Positions 12,598 to 24,250 of a stretch of DNA of 64,000 nt are shown in pieces. The number at the start of each line of letters is the position of its first letter. Positions within the stretch are counted from its first letter, which is position 1. The stretch lies in NCBI GenBank assembly GCA_023515745.1, contig JALECJ010000001.1, positions 434,001-498,000 on the forward strand. Reading direction: 5' to 3'. The DNA comes from Amoeboaphelidium protococcarum (lineage: Eukaryota; Aphelidiomycota; Aphelidea). The notes beneath the pieces were generated by a model. It did no database searches and was not told the origin of the DNA. It saw only the letters and a list, made by a program, of their open reading frames with translations. Made by a program: the position numbers and the translations under genes.

Positions 12598-13069
12598 TGT
12601 TATATAATAAATATTCAGATTTTTATTAGTAGAACAATGAGTGAAAACAGTCACTGTTAGTAATTATGGCTAAACGGTCAGAAGAAGTTCAAAACGCGAG
12701 GGATGAGCATTGCAGATGATTGAGTACCCACAAGGACCATTGCACAATTAGAAGCGCGCGTACAGTAAGAGAATGGAGATGAATGCATTTTATTTCATAT
12801 AAGAAAAGTACATATTTTCAATCTAATAGATTCTTTTCAATTTTCTGAATAGTTGAATTTTTAACCGGTGAATCTTGACCCAATTGAGTCATTGTGCGAT
12901 TCAACCGTTACAGTGACATTTATATCATCTGATCGACGCAAATATGACGCACTTTTAATCGTGTCACAAAGGGATACTCAATATACTTGGACTGACAATT
13001 TTTATCTTTTATTTTAAATCTTGACATTCAGTATCATACTTATCCATAGTAATATCACGAAATAATAAA
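12598..13069. other. divergent promoter region
   Basis: About 470 bp between the divergent RMC1 and TMEM14-like genes; AT-rich, with one AAAACGCGAGGG at about 12691. No gene seen. Confidence 0.5.
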
Positions 13070-13540
13070 ATGGTTCAACCAGAAACTTAATAAAGATTGG
13101 ATTAGGCTAAAGTTCTTGCTACAGAAGCTAAAGATTACACGAAGGAGAAGGTTGAAAGAGGTGCAGCGGACGTGGCTAGAACATCAAGTCTGGTTGATCC
13201 CGTGCCTCATTACACTTTAAGCGGTGCATGTGCTCTGGGGTCCGCATATGCTTATACTAGACTGCGTAATCCTCAAGCCTCTATGATCAGTGCTCTGTGC
13301 AGTATTGGGTACCTCGCTGCCGCATAGTATATGAAGGCTGGACAAGATCGCCTGGCTTATGATATCGGAGCGCTGACTTCAGCTGTCCTGGTTGTGGCTA
13401 AAACACCTCAAGCTTACCGTCTGAGGGAGCCCTATAGCGCCGTGTTGGCTAGTCTGGGTGGTGTAAGTCTATTTACAAATGCGGTCAAGGGCATTTAGAT
13501 TCGAAACAGAAGACCTCGTGAATACAAGGCGCACTTTTGA
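13070..13540 (+). CDS. TMEM14/UPF0136-like small membrane protein
   Basis: A 156-aa intronless protein. After about 45 polar residues there are four short small-residue-rich hydrophobic segments (around ALGSAYAYTRL, SALCSIGYLAAAQYM, DIGALTSAVLVVA and YSAVLASLGGVSLF), the pattern of TMEM14/UPF0136 proteins. The C terminus is basic (RNRRPREYKAHF). TMEM14 relatives sit in mitochondrial inner or plastid membranes and have been linked to porphyrin or fatty acid transport; I infer only the membrane location. The sequence match is by pattern, not by a unique motif. Internal TAA/TAG codons occur at five or more sites. Confidence 0.55.
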
Positions 13541-13792
13541 TTAATACCATATGGTTAATACCATGGGACGGCTGAATTAGGAACTTGGCATTGAATTAAT
13601 TAAATATAATTTTGCTCTTTTGATTAATCTGCCTTTGTATCAAACTCCAAAATTACAAAGTATTACGCGCGACTTTGTAACAAAGAGCATTTTCTCTTCA
13701 CCTTTTACAGCCGATTTACTGTACATTGCTGATTAAATTTACATAGCACTGGGATTAGTTAGAATTGCGCTCATTTTAATAGATATAAGTCA

Positions 13793-14965
13793 ATGGGTAA
13801 GAAGCAAAAGCGACAATAAGCGAAATAGTGGTGTTGGTAAGTGTTCAATTGAAGCGTCATCTTACATCTATATACCATAATGATTTACCAGTTGTGTGAA
13901 TATATGTGTAGGTACTGCGATAGAGAATTTGATGATGAAAAAGTACTCATAGATCATTAGAAGGCTAAGCATTTCAAGTGCTCAATTTGTAATAAAAGAC
14001 TGCACAGCACTCAGGGAATGGTGCGACATTTGGAATAGGTACACAAGGAGGTTATCGATAGAGTACCGAATGCTATGGAAGGACGAGACTCGCTGGATGT
14101 GCAGGTGATTGGTATGGATGGGATTCCACCTCAAGATTTGGCTTTGTATTTTCGACGTTATTCTGAATCAGCTAGTAGTAATTCTTAATAGTAGCATTAA
14201 CTGTACTAAACTTATCAGCAGTAATAATAGTAGTAGCAGTAGTAATTTTAACCAGATTACTCAATGGGTGCGGCTTATTCAGTTGGCGGCTATGTTGTTG
14301 ATCCGTATGCAAACGCGTATGCAGACTATTCAATGTACCATCATCATCATCATCATTAGTAACAACATTAGCTGTAGTAATTGTAACCAGCGTTATAGTA
14401 ATAATAATAGGCTCATATACTTGGTGGTCAATAGCATTCCTCGTTCCAAAGCACGCAAGGTACGTCTATCAATGAAATTAATGGTGCGTAATAATCACTG
14501 TACGCGTATGATCCCAACGTTTATACATAACACCAAGTGGCAAGTTCGGCGGAAGGAAGCTTGGTATCACCTTAGTACTTTGCACCTCCTACTCTTTAAT
14601 CTCCGGTATATACTGATATCCATACACAATAGTAGTAGTCGGTGTCTTTGAGTAAACATGTAGGTTCAGGTATATAACAACCATCTACAGTCTCTGTTGA
14701 TCAGAAAAGTGTTGCCTCTTTATATCAATCTGACGCGTTATAAACCTCAGTGTAAGAATTTAAACCCGCCACCAAACCTGCGGATTCTTTATAGTAAGTT
14801 ATGTATTACATTAATGATCAAGACCTGTCAGTGGTAAGTTTACATTTGTGCGATGATAAGATTTTTGCGATTAAATTAAACTTTATGAAAGTGTAGGAGG
14901 AGTTAAAGAGTTTATCTAATAAGTACCGCCGATTTAGAAAGGCTAGCACCATTAGTAAGAATTGA
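13793..14965 (+). CDS. ZNF207: BuGZ/ZNF207-like zinc finger protein
   Basis: Microtubule- and spindle-associated zinc finger protein. Exon 1 is 13793-13836, intron 13837-13911 (75 nt), exon 2 13912-14833, intron 14834-14896 (63 nt), exon 3 14897-14965, giving 344 aa. The N terminus carries the BuGZ signature: basic MGKKQKR, then WCWYCDREFDDEKVLIDHQK, then a second C2H2-like finger (KHFKCSICNKRLHS...HLEQVH), and VPNAMEGRDSLDVQVIGMDG. The middle is a low-complexity Q/H/Y/S-rich region, comparable to the disordered region of animal BuGZ. Its glutamine runs are almost entirely TAA and TAG, and a (CAT) run encodes five histidines. The last exon (EELKSLSNKYRRFRKAS) matches the terminal DxxLSxEExR...YR motif. 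Confidence 0.9.
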
Positions 14966-15071
14966 ACTATTAAAAATCATCATAATAGAATAACTTTTGA
15001 CTAAATGTAAGTGTATTTTTAATCCCTTGTTCATTTAAGTAACGATTTACTCGGCAGGAGTGTAAATAAGA

Positions 15072-16101
15072 TCACAGAGCAGAAGCACCAGTGATAATAT
15101 CCACCAAATCGTTAGTAATCGCAGCCTGACGAGAACGGTTATAAGTCATGGTCAACTTGTCGATAATCTCACCGGCATTCTTGGTGGCATTCTCCATGGC
15201 TGTACGACGTGCTGCCATCTCAGAAGCGTGTCCCTCAGCCAGAGCCTGGAAAAGAGCATTAGCCATTGAGAACTCGGCATAATTCTTCAGCACATCATCT
15301 TCAATCTCGAACTGGGACAACTTCTCAGCATTCATGATGGTGTCCGGCGAGTAGACAGGCTTTGGGATACACTCATAGGAGATGGCACTCTTGAAAGTGT
15401 TATAGTAGATCTTGGCAAAGTCGAATTTGACATTCTCGTTCGAAAGCAGCACATCCACCAGAGCAGCAGCCTCAGCAAAAGTTGGAATATTCTTACCAAT
15501 ACCATTGGCAGACATGACTATGGCAGTCTTGCTCTCCCTCACAATCTACATGCGCGGCTTATCACCGATGACGAATACCTACTGCTCAGGGTTCTTCTTC
15601 AATAGAGCCTTCACCGGCTTGGACACGGTAGAGTGGATGGCACCACATAGACCACGATCAGAAGTAGCAGCGATAACTAGAGTTTTTGCATTCTCTGGCT
15701 CCTTCAGTTCCATATGCTTGAATGCGCTGGTTGAACACTCGCCATACACGCGAGCGACCTCCATAGAACGCTGAGCGCGAGATAACTTGGTAGAAGCAAT
15801 CATCTTCATGGACTTGGTGATCTTTCCAATATTCTTAATAGCCTTTAAACGCATCTAGACTACACATTGATTATATCATCATTGTAAATCGTATGTTCTA
15901 ATAATCATGCTGAAATGATAATATTACGTTCTTTCAAGGTGGCCATTCCGCGCTGTTAGTTCATCACAGTCAGACTGCTAGTTCTACATTAGAGAACTGT
16001 TGATAATATTAAAAATTCTATGTACATTTTTCGAAACTATAATCTCACCTCTGCAATGAAGCAGCACCAACTATTCCGCTTCTACTTAATCCACCCAACA
16101 T
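15072..16101 (-). CDS. ATP5F1C: ATP synthase F1 subunit gamma, mitochondrial
   Basis: Central stalk subunit of mitochondrial ATP synthase. Exons 16101-16049, 15983-15928 and 15859-15072; introns of 65 nt (GTGAGA...TGTAG) and 68 nt (GTAATA...TGTGTAG). The protein is 298 aa, equal to the human precursor. Exon 1 and part of exon 2 form a basic presequence; the mature protein starts near GMATLKELQMRLKAIKNIGK. Seen further: MKMIASTKLSRAQR, ATSDRGLCGAIHS, and the C-terminal coil MAARRTAMENATKNAGEII...TYNRSRQAAITNDLVDIITG. The TAG right after the second splice site is a Gln where other species have polar residues. Both splice junctions fall at positions that restore family alignment. Confidence 0.96.
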
Positions 16102-16435
16102 AATAATATTCCAATTATGATCTGCTCTTTACTTTTAAGTGAGTAATGAAGACTTGAGGGAGTAAAAAAGGTTGAGATGGTCGTTGAAGGAAAGATCGGG
16201 CAAAGTGAAAGAGCGAGAGGCAGACTGAACGACGAAGAGACAGACTGATCTCCCTCGATGGAAGACTACTTGGTCAATGATAACGATTAAGAAAGCGATT
16301 GAATTCCTACAGAAGCGCCAAAATTGGTTGATTTAATTTAGTATGGCGAGCGTTAGTGTGTCAAGGTAAATAGATACGCGATACGTTTCATTACATAAGA
16401 AATTATATCATTTTAGAAAATAGTCATAACCATTA
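16102..16435. other. intergenic region, ATP5F1C promoter
   Basis: About 330 bp between ATP synthase gamma and the 3' end of NSF. Purine-rich on the + strand (gaaagag, gcgagag, gaagagac), consistent with a pyrimidine-rich promoter or 5' UTR for the minus-strand gene. Nothing else seen. Confidence 0.5.
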
Positions 16436-18709
16436 TCATAATCTAAACTTACTATCAGGAACAATTTATCGAGAGCACTCCTCTTGCAGGGCAGAGATAA
16501 ACTTTTCCACCTTGTCCACGTCTTAACGAGCCATTTCGATAATCATCAACAACTTTTTGATACCAATGTAAATCTGGCCATCCAAATTGTAAGACTGCAA
16601 TCTCTACACAGCCTGTTGGTATTCAGCATCAGAGAATAGTTGTAAATCTTTGACCACGTGTAAAACCTCCTTAATGTTATTGATACTGGCCACCTTCAGT
16701 TCTGCATTGAAGCAGTCAGCCATATCCATCTGTTCCAAAAGGCCCGGCTGACTGGTGGTGGCTATGATCAACAATTTTCTATCCTTTGGCGGTTATTTCT
16801 TGAGTAGAACCACCAAAGTCTACAGAACACCATTAGAGAATCTAGGACCAATTGGAACATAGTCCAGTAGTCGTTCAATCGAGTCAACGACAATCACACT
16901 CATTGGACTCTTGTAAGAATCTGTGAATATTTTAGTAATGGCAGTCATCTTTGAATTCTCAGTGTATCCAACCATATTGTCAGCAGAGATCAGTTTGATA
17001 TAAGGAAACTCACTAGCCATAGCAATAGTGGCAGCCAGAGCAGTCTTTCCACAACCAGATGGTCCTTTGATCAGCACACTGACCAGTGGAGTTCTGGCAC
17101 TTTTCTTCACCTGCTGTACATACAGCTGACCGTCAGTAAGGATCTTATTAATAGAATCATTAAAGTGAATGATACCATTCATAACACAAGCCTTCATTTC
17201 AGCCTCAGAGACACCAAATGCTGGCTTCACTTCATCCAAGGCGTGCATAAAGTCATCTCTGCATATTCTCAAACTTTCAATGTCACTCTTGTCAACATTG
17301 GCCAGAGATCCAACTTTGATATGACGATTGAAAGCAAATGAAGACGCACTCTTCACCAGACCGGCAATCTCTGCACCACTGTAATTCTTGGTCAACTATG
17401 CCAGCTCCACCACGTCCACATCATCATCCAGAATATTATTCTAACGCATCTTGGCTGTATGAATCTTCATAATCTGCGTACGTCCCTTTTCATCTGGCAA
17501 ATTCACCTCCATATGAACTTCCAATCTTCCCGGTCTCAATAGAGCTTCATCAATCATATCCAATCTGTTCGTCATACCGATAACCAGAATATTATTCAGC
17601 TAATCAACACCATCCATCTTACTGAGCAGCTAATTAACTATAGAATCGCCCACACCCGTTCCATCGTTTTTAGATCCACGCTGCTTGCAAATAGCATCAA
17701 TCTCATCAAAGATTATGATATGCAAATCAGAGTTATCACCTCTAGTCTTGTACTCAGACTCGGCTTCAGCGAACAACTTTCTAATGTTCTCCTCAGACGC
17801 ACCAACGTATTTATTCAAAATCTCCGGACCATTGACAATCTTTGGCTCTTTCGCATTCAACATCTTACCAATCTGCCTGGCCATCAGAGTCTTACCAGTA
17901 CCCGGCGGTCCATAGAGTAAAATACCACGCACATGCTGTATGCCAAGCTTTTACACCAAGGCCGGTGGAAAGATACGAGATGCAAACGCACGTCTAAATA
18001 TACCACTAAACTCTTGATCTAGACCACCAATACCCATATCTTCAAACTTGAAGTCTGGATTAATTATGGCTGAACCAACCGACTTACCACCCTTCAATCT
18101 AATAGACGACTCTTTATCTTTGACGAAAGTGATCTAAGTCTAATGCATCAAAACACCGCGATTACTACCAATACCATTAGATGCTGCAGACTATTATGCG
18201 GAAGATTCCATTTTACCACGCTTCAGTGCGTCAATATCAACACAACCAACACTCTGAATGGTGGCGGCCAGATTGACACCGCAAAATTCAAACGCCATCT
18301 GCTAACCTTTAGTGAACACTTAATTACCATAATTGCCAATAAACACCTTGCTCATTTCGTTAGTATCAAATTCATCCTTGATGTCTAGCGTCTTTCTCAA
18401 GAATCCAATCTCAATACTCATCGATGCAAGATAGGCCTGGGAACCATCGGCACTAGGATCATATGGGGTGACGGACACAACTTCACCAAGAGACAGATTA
18501 GCCCAGCGACGATGGAATGAACTAGTTCCCACTTCACCAGGTGCACAGGTATCATCAGCCAGGATGGTGAACACATAGTCACCACCCTTCAGTGCCACAT
18601 ATTTGATATTACTGGTGGGAGGGTAATCGCTCTTGCTAACAATCAAACAATTGGTCAGAGCCAGTCTATCATTCGCAGCCTTATTAATTCTAACTTCTTT
18701 CGGAGGCAT
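16436..18709 (-). CDS. NSF: vesicle-fusing ATPase NSF/Sec18
   Basis: AAA+ hexamer that disassembles SNARE complexes after membrane fusion. Intronless, 757 aa (human 744). N domain to about residue 215; D1 with Walker A GPPGTGKT near 267-274, Walker [11 protein letters not shown], and sensor/arginine region [18 protein letters not shown]2 with Walker A GPSGCGKT near 549 and a degenerate Walker B ([21 protein letters not shown]), as in other NSF proteins. I chose the ATG at 18709 (MPPKEVRI) because the residues upstream in the same frame are hydrophobic and not conserved. The last few residues after ALQEECSR are unusual and could be altered by an unseen splice. The promoter is shared with the divergent roadblock gene. 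Confidence 0.96.
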
Positions 18710-18882
18710 AATACTTCTGATGTGTAATGTAAAGATATTGAAATCTACCTTTATATCGATATAAACAATTAACGAGATTAAATAAAGAAGAAACAGTTCG
18801 GCGAGATTATCTTTGAGGTTCAAATTTCAACTTTGAAATAAGAATTCAACAACTTCAATAATTTAAACAACAAAGCTGTTAG

Positions 18883-19245
18883 ATGTATTCGGCCGCTATC
18901 GTGAGCCGATTGTCCAACAAGAAGGGCGTGCTCGGTGTGGTGGTGTTGTCCGCTGTGGATAATGCTGTGGTGGAGAACACTTTTTCAGATTAAGATACCG
19001 GCCTGAAGTATGCTTAACAATACTCAAAACTGTGCGGATATGCTTCATCTGCAGTCCCAGAACTGAATCTATCTGATGCTCTAAAATTCATACGCATTCG
19101 GTCTGATATGCATGAGGTAGTAGTAACTCGTGGTAAGTTTTATTCATCCATGTCATTAGAGTTTATTGGTCTAACGGGGTGATTAGGATATATTGTAGAC
19201 GACGCCTTTTTAATGATAGTGGTTCAAGATGTTACTCAGTTATGA
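18883..19245 (+). CDS. DYNLRB: dynein light chain roadblock/LC7
   Basis: A 102-aa roadblock/LC7 protein. Exon 1 is 18883-19132, intron 19133-19186 (54 nt, GTAAGT...ATTAG, phase 1), exon 2 19187-19245. Matches to DYNLRB: NKKGVLGVVVLSAVDNAVVE in the first strand region, YAQQYSKL, DALKFIRIRSDMHEVVV, and the last strand FLMIVVQDV. It is a light chain of cytoplasmic dynein, binding the intermediate chains as a dimer. Its presence fits an organism that keeps a full dynein motor. Alternative membership in Ragulator or MglB-like roadblocks is possible, but length and the IRIRSxxxE segment favour the dynein subunit. Confidence 0.85.
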
Positions 19246-19377
19246 TTAGGTTACGTGTAAATATTAATTCTATGGTCAAATATACCATTTTTACACATAA
19301 AGTCTTCATTCATCTTGTGAATTTATGAATGGCATTCAAAGCAACACATATTCAGATCGCTTAGAGTGTGCCATCTC

Positions 19378-19620
19378 TCAAACTAGGTTGTCTCTCCATC
19401 TGTATGATATATGGAACTTTAAGAAATTCATAATCTCCGCGCGATTTGTTTAGCCTTTCAACGCCTACTTAAAAGTATCGTTTGGATGTTCAAGTACGCT
19501 GAAAGTATAATGAAGAAAAGGATCATAGGTCTATCTATCAATATATATGATTGCCGGAAATGTGTTAAAGTATATCATCATGGGATGTGTAGGTGATAAG
19601 TTCAATATCCTGGCAACCAT
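19378..19620 (-). CDS. possible small protein, unrecognised
   Basis: A continuous 80-codon frame from an ATG at 19620 to TGA at 19380-19378, with two TAG and one TAA read as Gln. The C-terminal half (SVLEHPNDTFKQALKGQTNR, then AEIMNFLKF and YRWRDN) looks like real protein in composition. The ATG begins only 4 bp after the TGA of the locus at 19625-20544 on the same strand. That spacing is odd for separate eukaryotic genes and suggests it may instead be a further exon of that locus or a chance frame. An overlapping frame also stays open at the 3' end. Confidence 0.25.
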
Positions 19621-19624
19621 TCAA

Positions 19625-20544
19625 TCACAAAACTAACTGTTCAGTAATCGTTTCATCTTCACGACCGCGGCCGACCGTTCCAAAACTGATTTTACTTTGT
19701 GTCTCTCTCCAACTTTAGTTAGTAAAATTAATAAACAGCTCTAAGGAGTTTTCTTGCCACTGTTTAATCTTAAGCGATAACGCTTTCCTCAATAATTCTT
19801 AAAAAGCGCGCGAAATTTTGTTTCGGCATTATTTGCGGAATAATAAAGCGCTTGCTGCTAAGAATGGCTTTTTATGGTATGGGTTAGTAAGAAAAAAAAT
19901 ATAAATCATACAATTATGGAATTAAATTTATACTATGCATATATACTTACAATATTTCATTGTGGCTTCACTGCTAGTTATCTCTGTAATCTTTGAGCTG
20001 TATAATGCTACTTCAACCTGTTTGCGGAGATTAGCAAACACACCTGATAGTTTCAGAATAGGCCTACGCATAGTAGTGGTCGGATTATCAAAAGCATGTT
20101 TCAACATATCCTTTATGGTCAACTCCCTATATTCTTTAAGTTGGGCTCATAATATACCATGAAATCGGTATGTCCATTTGAGTGTTTGAATCTTAATCGC
20201 AAGATATCAGTCGAAACAGGTTACTATAGTGCGAACTTCCGAAGGAGTAGAAACACACAGCCTCTGCAAATAATTAAGCACTAGAAAAAGTTAAAGCCTT
20301 CGCTACCGATTCATTACTTGTTACAAATCATTCCAATAGTCTTTGCTGCAGAAAGGCGCGACGTATTTACTACCTCTGACTACAGTTCTTTGGAGCAGTA
20401 AACCATTTTATACATAAAATCATGGTACCACTTGTTTTCTAGATAAAGAAAACGCGTCATATGTATAAGCAACTTTGCACCAGTGTCAATAAATTGCATG
20501 TTGGTGGACAATTCAAGATTGTGATTGCCAGCTGATATATTCAT
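19625..20544 (-). CDS. probable spliced gene of unknown function; exon structure uncertain
   Basis: Product not recognised. Likely pieces: an ATG exon 20544-20318 (helical, contains KLLIHMTRFLYLENKWYHDF and SAAKTIGMICN); a middle exon around 20280-20170; an exon ending at 19951 (IKDMLKHAFDNPTTTMRRP, LSGVFANLRKQVEVALYSS); and a last exon 19857-19625 (LLFRKQCRNKISRAFQELL and KIKQWQENSLELFINF). The 3' intron 19950-19858 is convincing: GTAAGT donor, a TACTAAC branch-point match, and TTAG acceptor restoring frame. The two 5' introns would be only 37 and 31 nt, shorter than any other here, so the middle is uncertain. The predicted protein is helical throughout, possibly a coiled-coil or BAR-like protein, but I have no motif to name it. 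Confidence 0.4.
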
Positions 20545-20784
20545 AATTAACTTCTAATTCATTACGGAAGATACTGAGGTATACCATACGAGTTTTGTTA
20601 TTGCTTTATAATTAACTCTTTAGAAAAGCTGATAGGCGCAGAGCCTACACTATTAAAATTGATAATGTTTGAACGTGTAGCTTATAGGCAATCTAATAAA
20701 CGCGTCGCGTCATACTTGTTTTCTCCTATAAACCAAACCCGTTTGAGATATCTAGGCCACTTGCATTATAAAAATCGACTACCA

Positions 20785-21914
20785 ATGGCAGAGCAGATGT
20801 AAATTGGTAGCGCTGTCCCATAAGAATCTGGTCATTCTGATTTGGATGATGATGTTGAGCTGCCTTAGCAGGCCGATAACGCTGGCATTGCGGTTGAATC
20901 CTTACCAAAAGGTTTGCACTTTACTGGATACAATCTAGCGATGAAGGAATGGGCTTAAGCACCAGGTATTTATAAATTAATATGATTTATATCTTGATGT
21001 GTCTGCGATATGTGTAGAGTTTGCTGGTCTTGATTTGGGTTAAATGAGGCAGACATTATAAATGAAATGGCAGTGCCTGCCTAAAGATGATAAAGCGGTT
21101 TTCCATCGCCGTTTAGCCACCGGAGATTTCTCTGGTGAGCTGAAGTATAAGCTTCAGCGGTCCATATCAAAGACTGTGCAAGATTTGGTAAGTTGCTTAT
21201 GTTCGTTTCAATTCCCATGCTAATCATATACCGAAAATGTAGTTGAATTTTGGAGAGATGATTGGTTTGGAGTTCCATTTGATGATTGCTAAATCAAAAG
21301 ATGATGGGAACCGAATCGTCGATATCGAGACGCAAGGGAGCACCCTCCTGAACACTATAGTCAATTAGTATCAGGAGGAGAAGTGCGTGGATAATCTCCC
21401 TCTCGAGTAGACGATTGCAAATCTACTTAATGCATACAATCAGAACTAGGCTAATGGCCTAGATATTATCCGTAAGATCTATAGAGTTATCTTTATAGTT
21501 ATAACCGATTGCTTTTGTAGTTGTTAAAATGAATGGGAAGGCGTAGGCGGTGTCTGTGCCTAGAGTTGCCGATTAATTGGTAGTGGCAGAGAAAGCTGAT
21601 CCCTACGATCAGATTCAGGCGTACTTTAACGCGTTATGGGGTAATATACTTTTTTATGTCATGTAAGACTTATGCAATCCTAATATGTAGAGCCAATAAG
21701 ATCTGCCAGTTATTCCTAAGCACATCGTGCCTTTCCTTTCACTAACTACAGAGCTTATGTTAGAGTGGAGGGGTTGCCTTAGGATCCTGGTAAGTAAGCC
21801 GGCGTAATCAAACTCGCGAATCCAAAGACGCATAAGTATTCGGACGCGTAATTGAGGGCTTTAATGGCTGCAATCAGCAAAAAGTAGATATCATTGGTCC
21901 CTATAAATAATTGA
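20785..21914 (+). CDS. HMG-box-like nuclear protein, unrecognised family
   Basis: Five exons: 20785-20965, 21018-21187, 21243-21471, 21521-21640 and 21691-21914, with introns of 52, 55, 49 and 50 nt, all GT...TGTAG. All phases agree, giving 307 aa. Residues about 45-100 resemble an HMG box: LHFTGYNLAMKEWA, then QTLQMKWQCLPKDDKAVFHR, the usual pattern of a hydrophobic N-terminal strand, a central W and a K-rich helix. The middle is helical. The C-terminal part has an unusual segment FPFTNYRAYVRVEGLP followed by a lysine-rich stretch. I do not recognise the C-terminal domain. It lies tail-to-tail with an AT-hook gene, so both may be chromatin proteins, but that is only an inference. Confidence 0.7.
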
Positions 21915-22107
21915 GCAAATAAATCCTTTAAGTGGACATTCATATTAACTGATATCTCTGTCTTGATACACGAGACTTGTCTCGTTTATCAAGTTTCTTT
22001 TAAACGCCTCAATAATAGCATAATTTTTTATTCTTAATCAACTTGTATCATCATAGGGCCATCAGTCTAACAGCTAGCAGTCCGTAAAAGTGAATCACAG
22101 CAAACTC

Positions 22108-22831
22108 TCAAGCTCCCTAGCTGTCACCATCAATGGCTTTAGTCACCTCGTTCAGCAAAGTTTCTACGCGGCGAGAGTAGGACGTGAACTATACCCAAAG
22201 CAAGTACTCCGATCTAGTTTCTTTGCTGAACTGCTTTAACTGTAATGCTGATAACTTGACAAATTAAGTGTTTGCTTTTAACTAGTCGCTATGAGCCTTT
22301 ACAGCTTCGTTAGATCTTATATTCTTCGGTACATTCGGTAGATTAGAGTCTCTACAAAGCAAAGATTACATCTGCGTAAATTATTGTATATGCCTTACTT
22401 TAACAATGTTTAAATTCTGAGTATAGCATCTTTGTATGAACGAGTCTACTCGCGTCTTTTCATGTTCACTTAGACTTTGTTGTTGTCCCAATATTATTTA
22501 TTAGTCATCTTGCGCTTTTCCTTTCGATCCTGCTCTCTCTACAGGGCTTTCTCCTCGACACTTAATGCAGGCTAAATTTTATGGGGCCTTCCTCTCTTAG
22601 TGTTGGGCTTCCAAGAACTGCCACTCTACTTACCTCTGTCCTCATTGTTGAACTCCTCAAGTGCAGCTTCTAAAGAGTCCTTTCTCTTTCTGGACGGTCT
22701 ATTCCACTCATTCCACCCATCGTCATGTTCCTCAGAACTATACCCTGCTAGAATTATAATAATGTGAATAAACATATTCAAAAGAATGTACCGTAATGAT
22801 TGCTTTAATTCCAGGCCTAGTAAAAAGTCAT
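22108..22831 (-). CDS. AT-hook protein of unknown function
   Basis: Three exons: 22831-22792, 22747-22399 and 22351-22108, with introns of 44 nt (GTACAT...TTCTAG) and 47 nt (GTAAGG...TTGTAG). The protein is 210 aa. An acidic N terminus (YSSEEHDDGWNEWN) is followed by a basic patch RKRK, then an AT-hook core KRGRPHK at about residue 63, then a K/R-rich coiled segment, and a C-terminal helical region with aromatic residues (SEYLLWVQFTSYSRRVETLL). AT-hooks bind the minor groove of AT-rich DNA, so a nuclear DNA-binding role is likely. A longer overlapping frame continues upstream of this ATG but would read through the first intron, so I rejected it as the start. Confidence 0.65.
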
Positions 22832-24250
22832 TTTGCTTGATAAACGTCGTTTGATTTCTCACAACTCTTGTCAAGAGAAGAATGGCGCGCGGTTTACTGT
22901 AGTGCGCTATCGTTTTGCCTTGGAACTATGCTTGGTCTATCCAGTCTTGTCTGAGTATGTCAAAGCTGTTATAGTTTATGGAGTTCAGTGATGGTCGATC
23001 GACTTGTGTTTCTTTCATCTACAGTGCTTATGTTATGTGCTCGTAATCATCCGACTACACTTGGTCAATTGGCGTCATGTCCGTTGCCTGCGATTAACTT
23101 GTATGGTCTTATGAAAGTACATTCTGATTAGAGACAGATATTAATTGTGTACATATACTTTGTATGGCGGAGGACCATGAGATATCCGGGGTTGCTGATT
23201 ATCTGGTATCTCGCGTTTTCGATATATGTCCGTATGAATAGATGTATAATCCTTACGTTAAACACTGTAATTATTGCATCAAGAGAATCTTAATTATTCA
23301 AGTGTTATTATGTTAATCATGGTCACATCTGAATTGTCTAGTTGGTGTTTGTGGCTGGGTTTTTAAATTATCATGCTAAGCTGATTGACAAATAAACGTA
23401 ACGTCGTGTGTCGATGTCCCGGCAATAAATGGTGAAGACTGTATAGTTATTATAAACAGCACCGTAAATTTTATCTGGTGATATGTATTTGATCTTTAAA
23501 ATACATAATCATTTAGTAAAAGTTTGAGTTCATGCTTCTCCGTTAGTTCAGTCTGGTCCTTCTTACCAAGTGTCTTGCCGCAAGTCGTTTATGCAATGCT
23601 TTTGACACTTACACGCGTATAACTTTTAGAGAAATCGGTATTTTGGTGTAAGTCATATATATTTGGAATCAGAAAAAAAAATGAATGAAACCAGTGGAAG
23701 ATTTATGAGATTGATTTATTCGATAATGAGATACTACATCTGGGTTTGGAATATCTATGTTTGTAGTCAAACTGTATAGGAAGGTTAGTCGATATTTTCC
23801 AAACAAAAGATATCCACCATATTTTAACATTACACTATAAAGGATGGTAAATGATATCAGGATATGGTAGTAAGAGATGTCTGAAGTGTATATACTCTTA
23901 ATATAAGTCATTTTGGCCTGATTTTGGCCAATTATCGGTTATGTGCGATTAGTCGTGTGGAGGATGCATGCATCAACTCCACAGAGATTTCAACATTATT
24001 ACTATTTAGAAGTCTCTTAGCCATCGCTATTATGTATACATATGTTATTATGCGTAGTTGTCAGAACCTTTGGACATAAGAAGCATGGCGCGTACGGATT
24101 CTCGTTGTTAATACTGATACCTTGGACGCGGTTTTTTGTTGAGAAATGCATGAATACAATACAACAGGTTATAGCTCTGTATTATGCAGAAATGAAAAAC
24201 GTTTAATATGTATGATATGACTCGTAAAATATATTTGATGATCAATGGAG
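22832..24250. other. AT-rich region 3' of the KDZ transposase gene
   Basis: About 1.4 kb without a recognisable gene. It may include the left end of the KDZ element, but I could not see terminal inverted repeats pairing with 27944-28614, nor a target-site duplication. Near 23457 is a GCACCGTAAATTTTATC that resembles the 19-bp repeats at 33.3-33.5 kb. A TTTTGGCC motif occurs twice within 20 bp near 23910. Confidence 0.4.

Noticed and set aside
18320-18823. Alternative NSF start 38 codons upstream
   Set aside because: The extra residues are hydrophobic and AT-driven, and NSF family proteins start near MPPKE-like sequence; the ATG at 18709 is preferred.
22626-23080. A longer minus-strand frame upstream of the AT-hook gene reading through its first intron
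   Set aside because: The intron 22791-22748 has clear splice signals and the spliced frame starts at its own ATG after an in-frame TGA; the longer reading is in a different frame and has no similarity.
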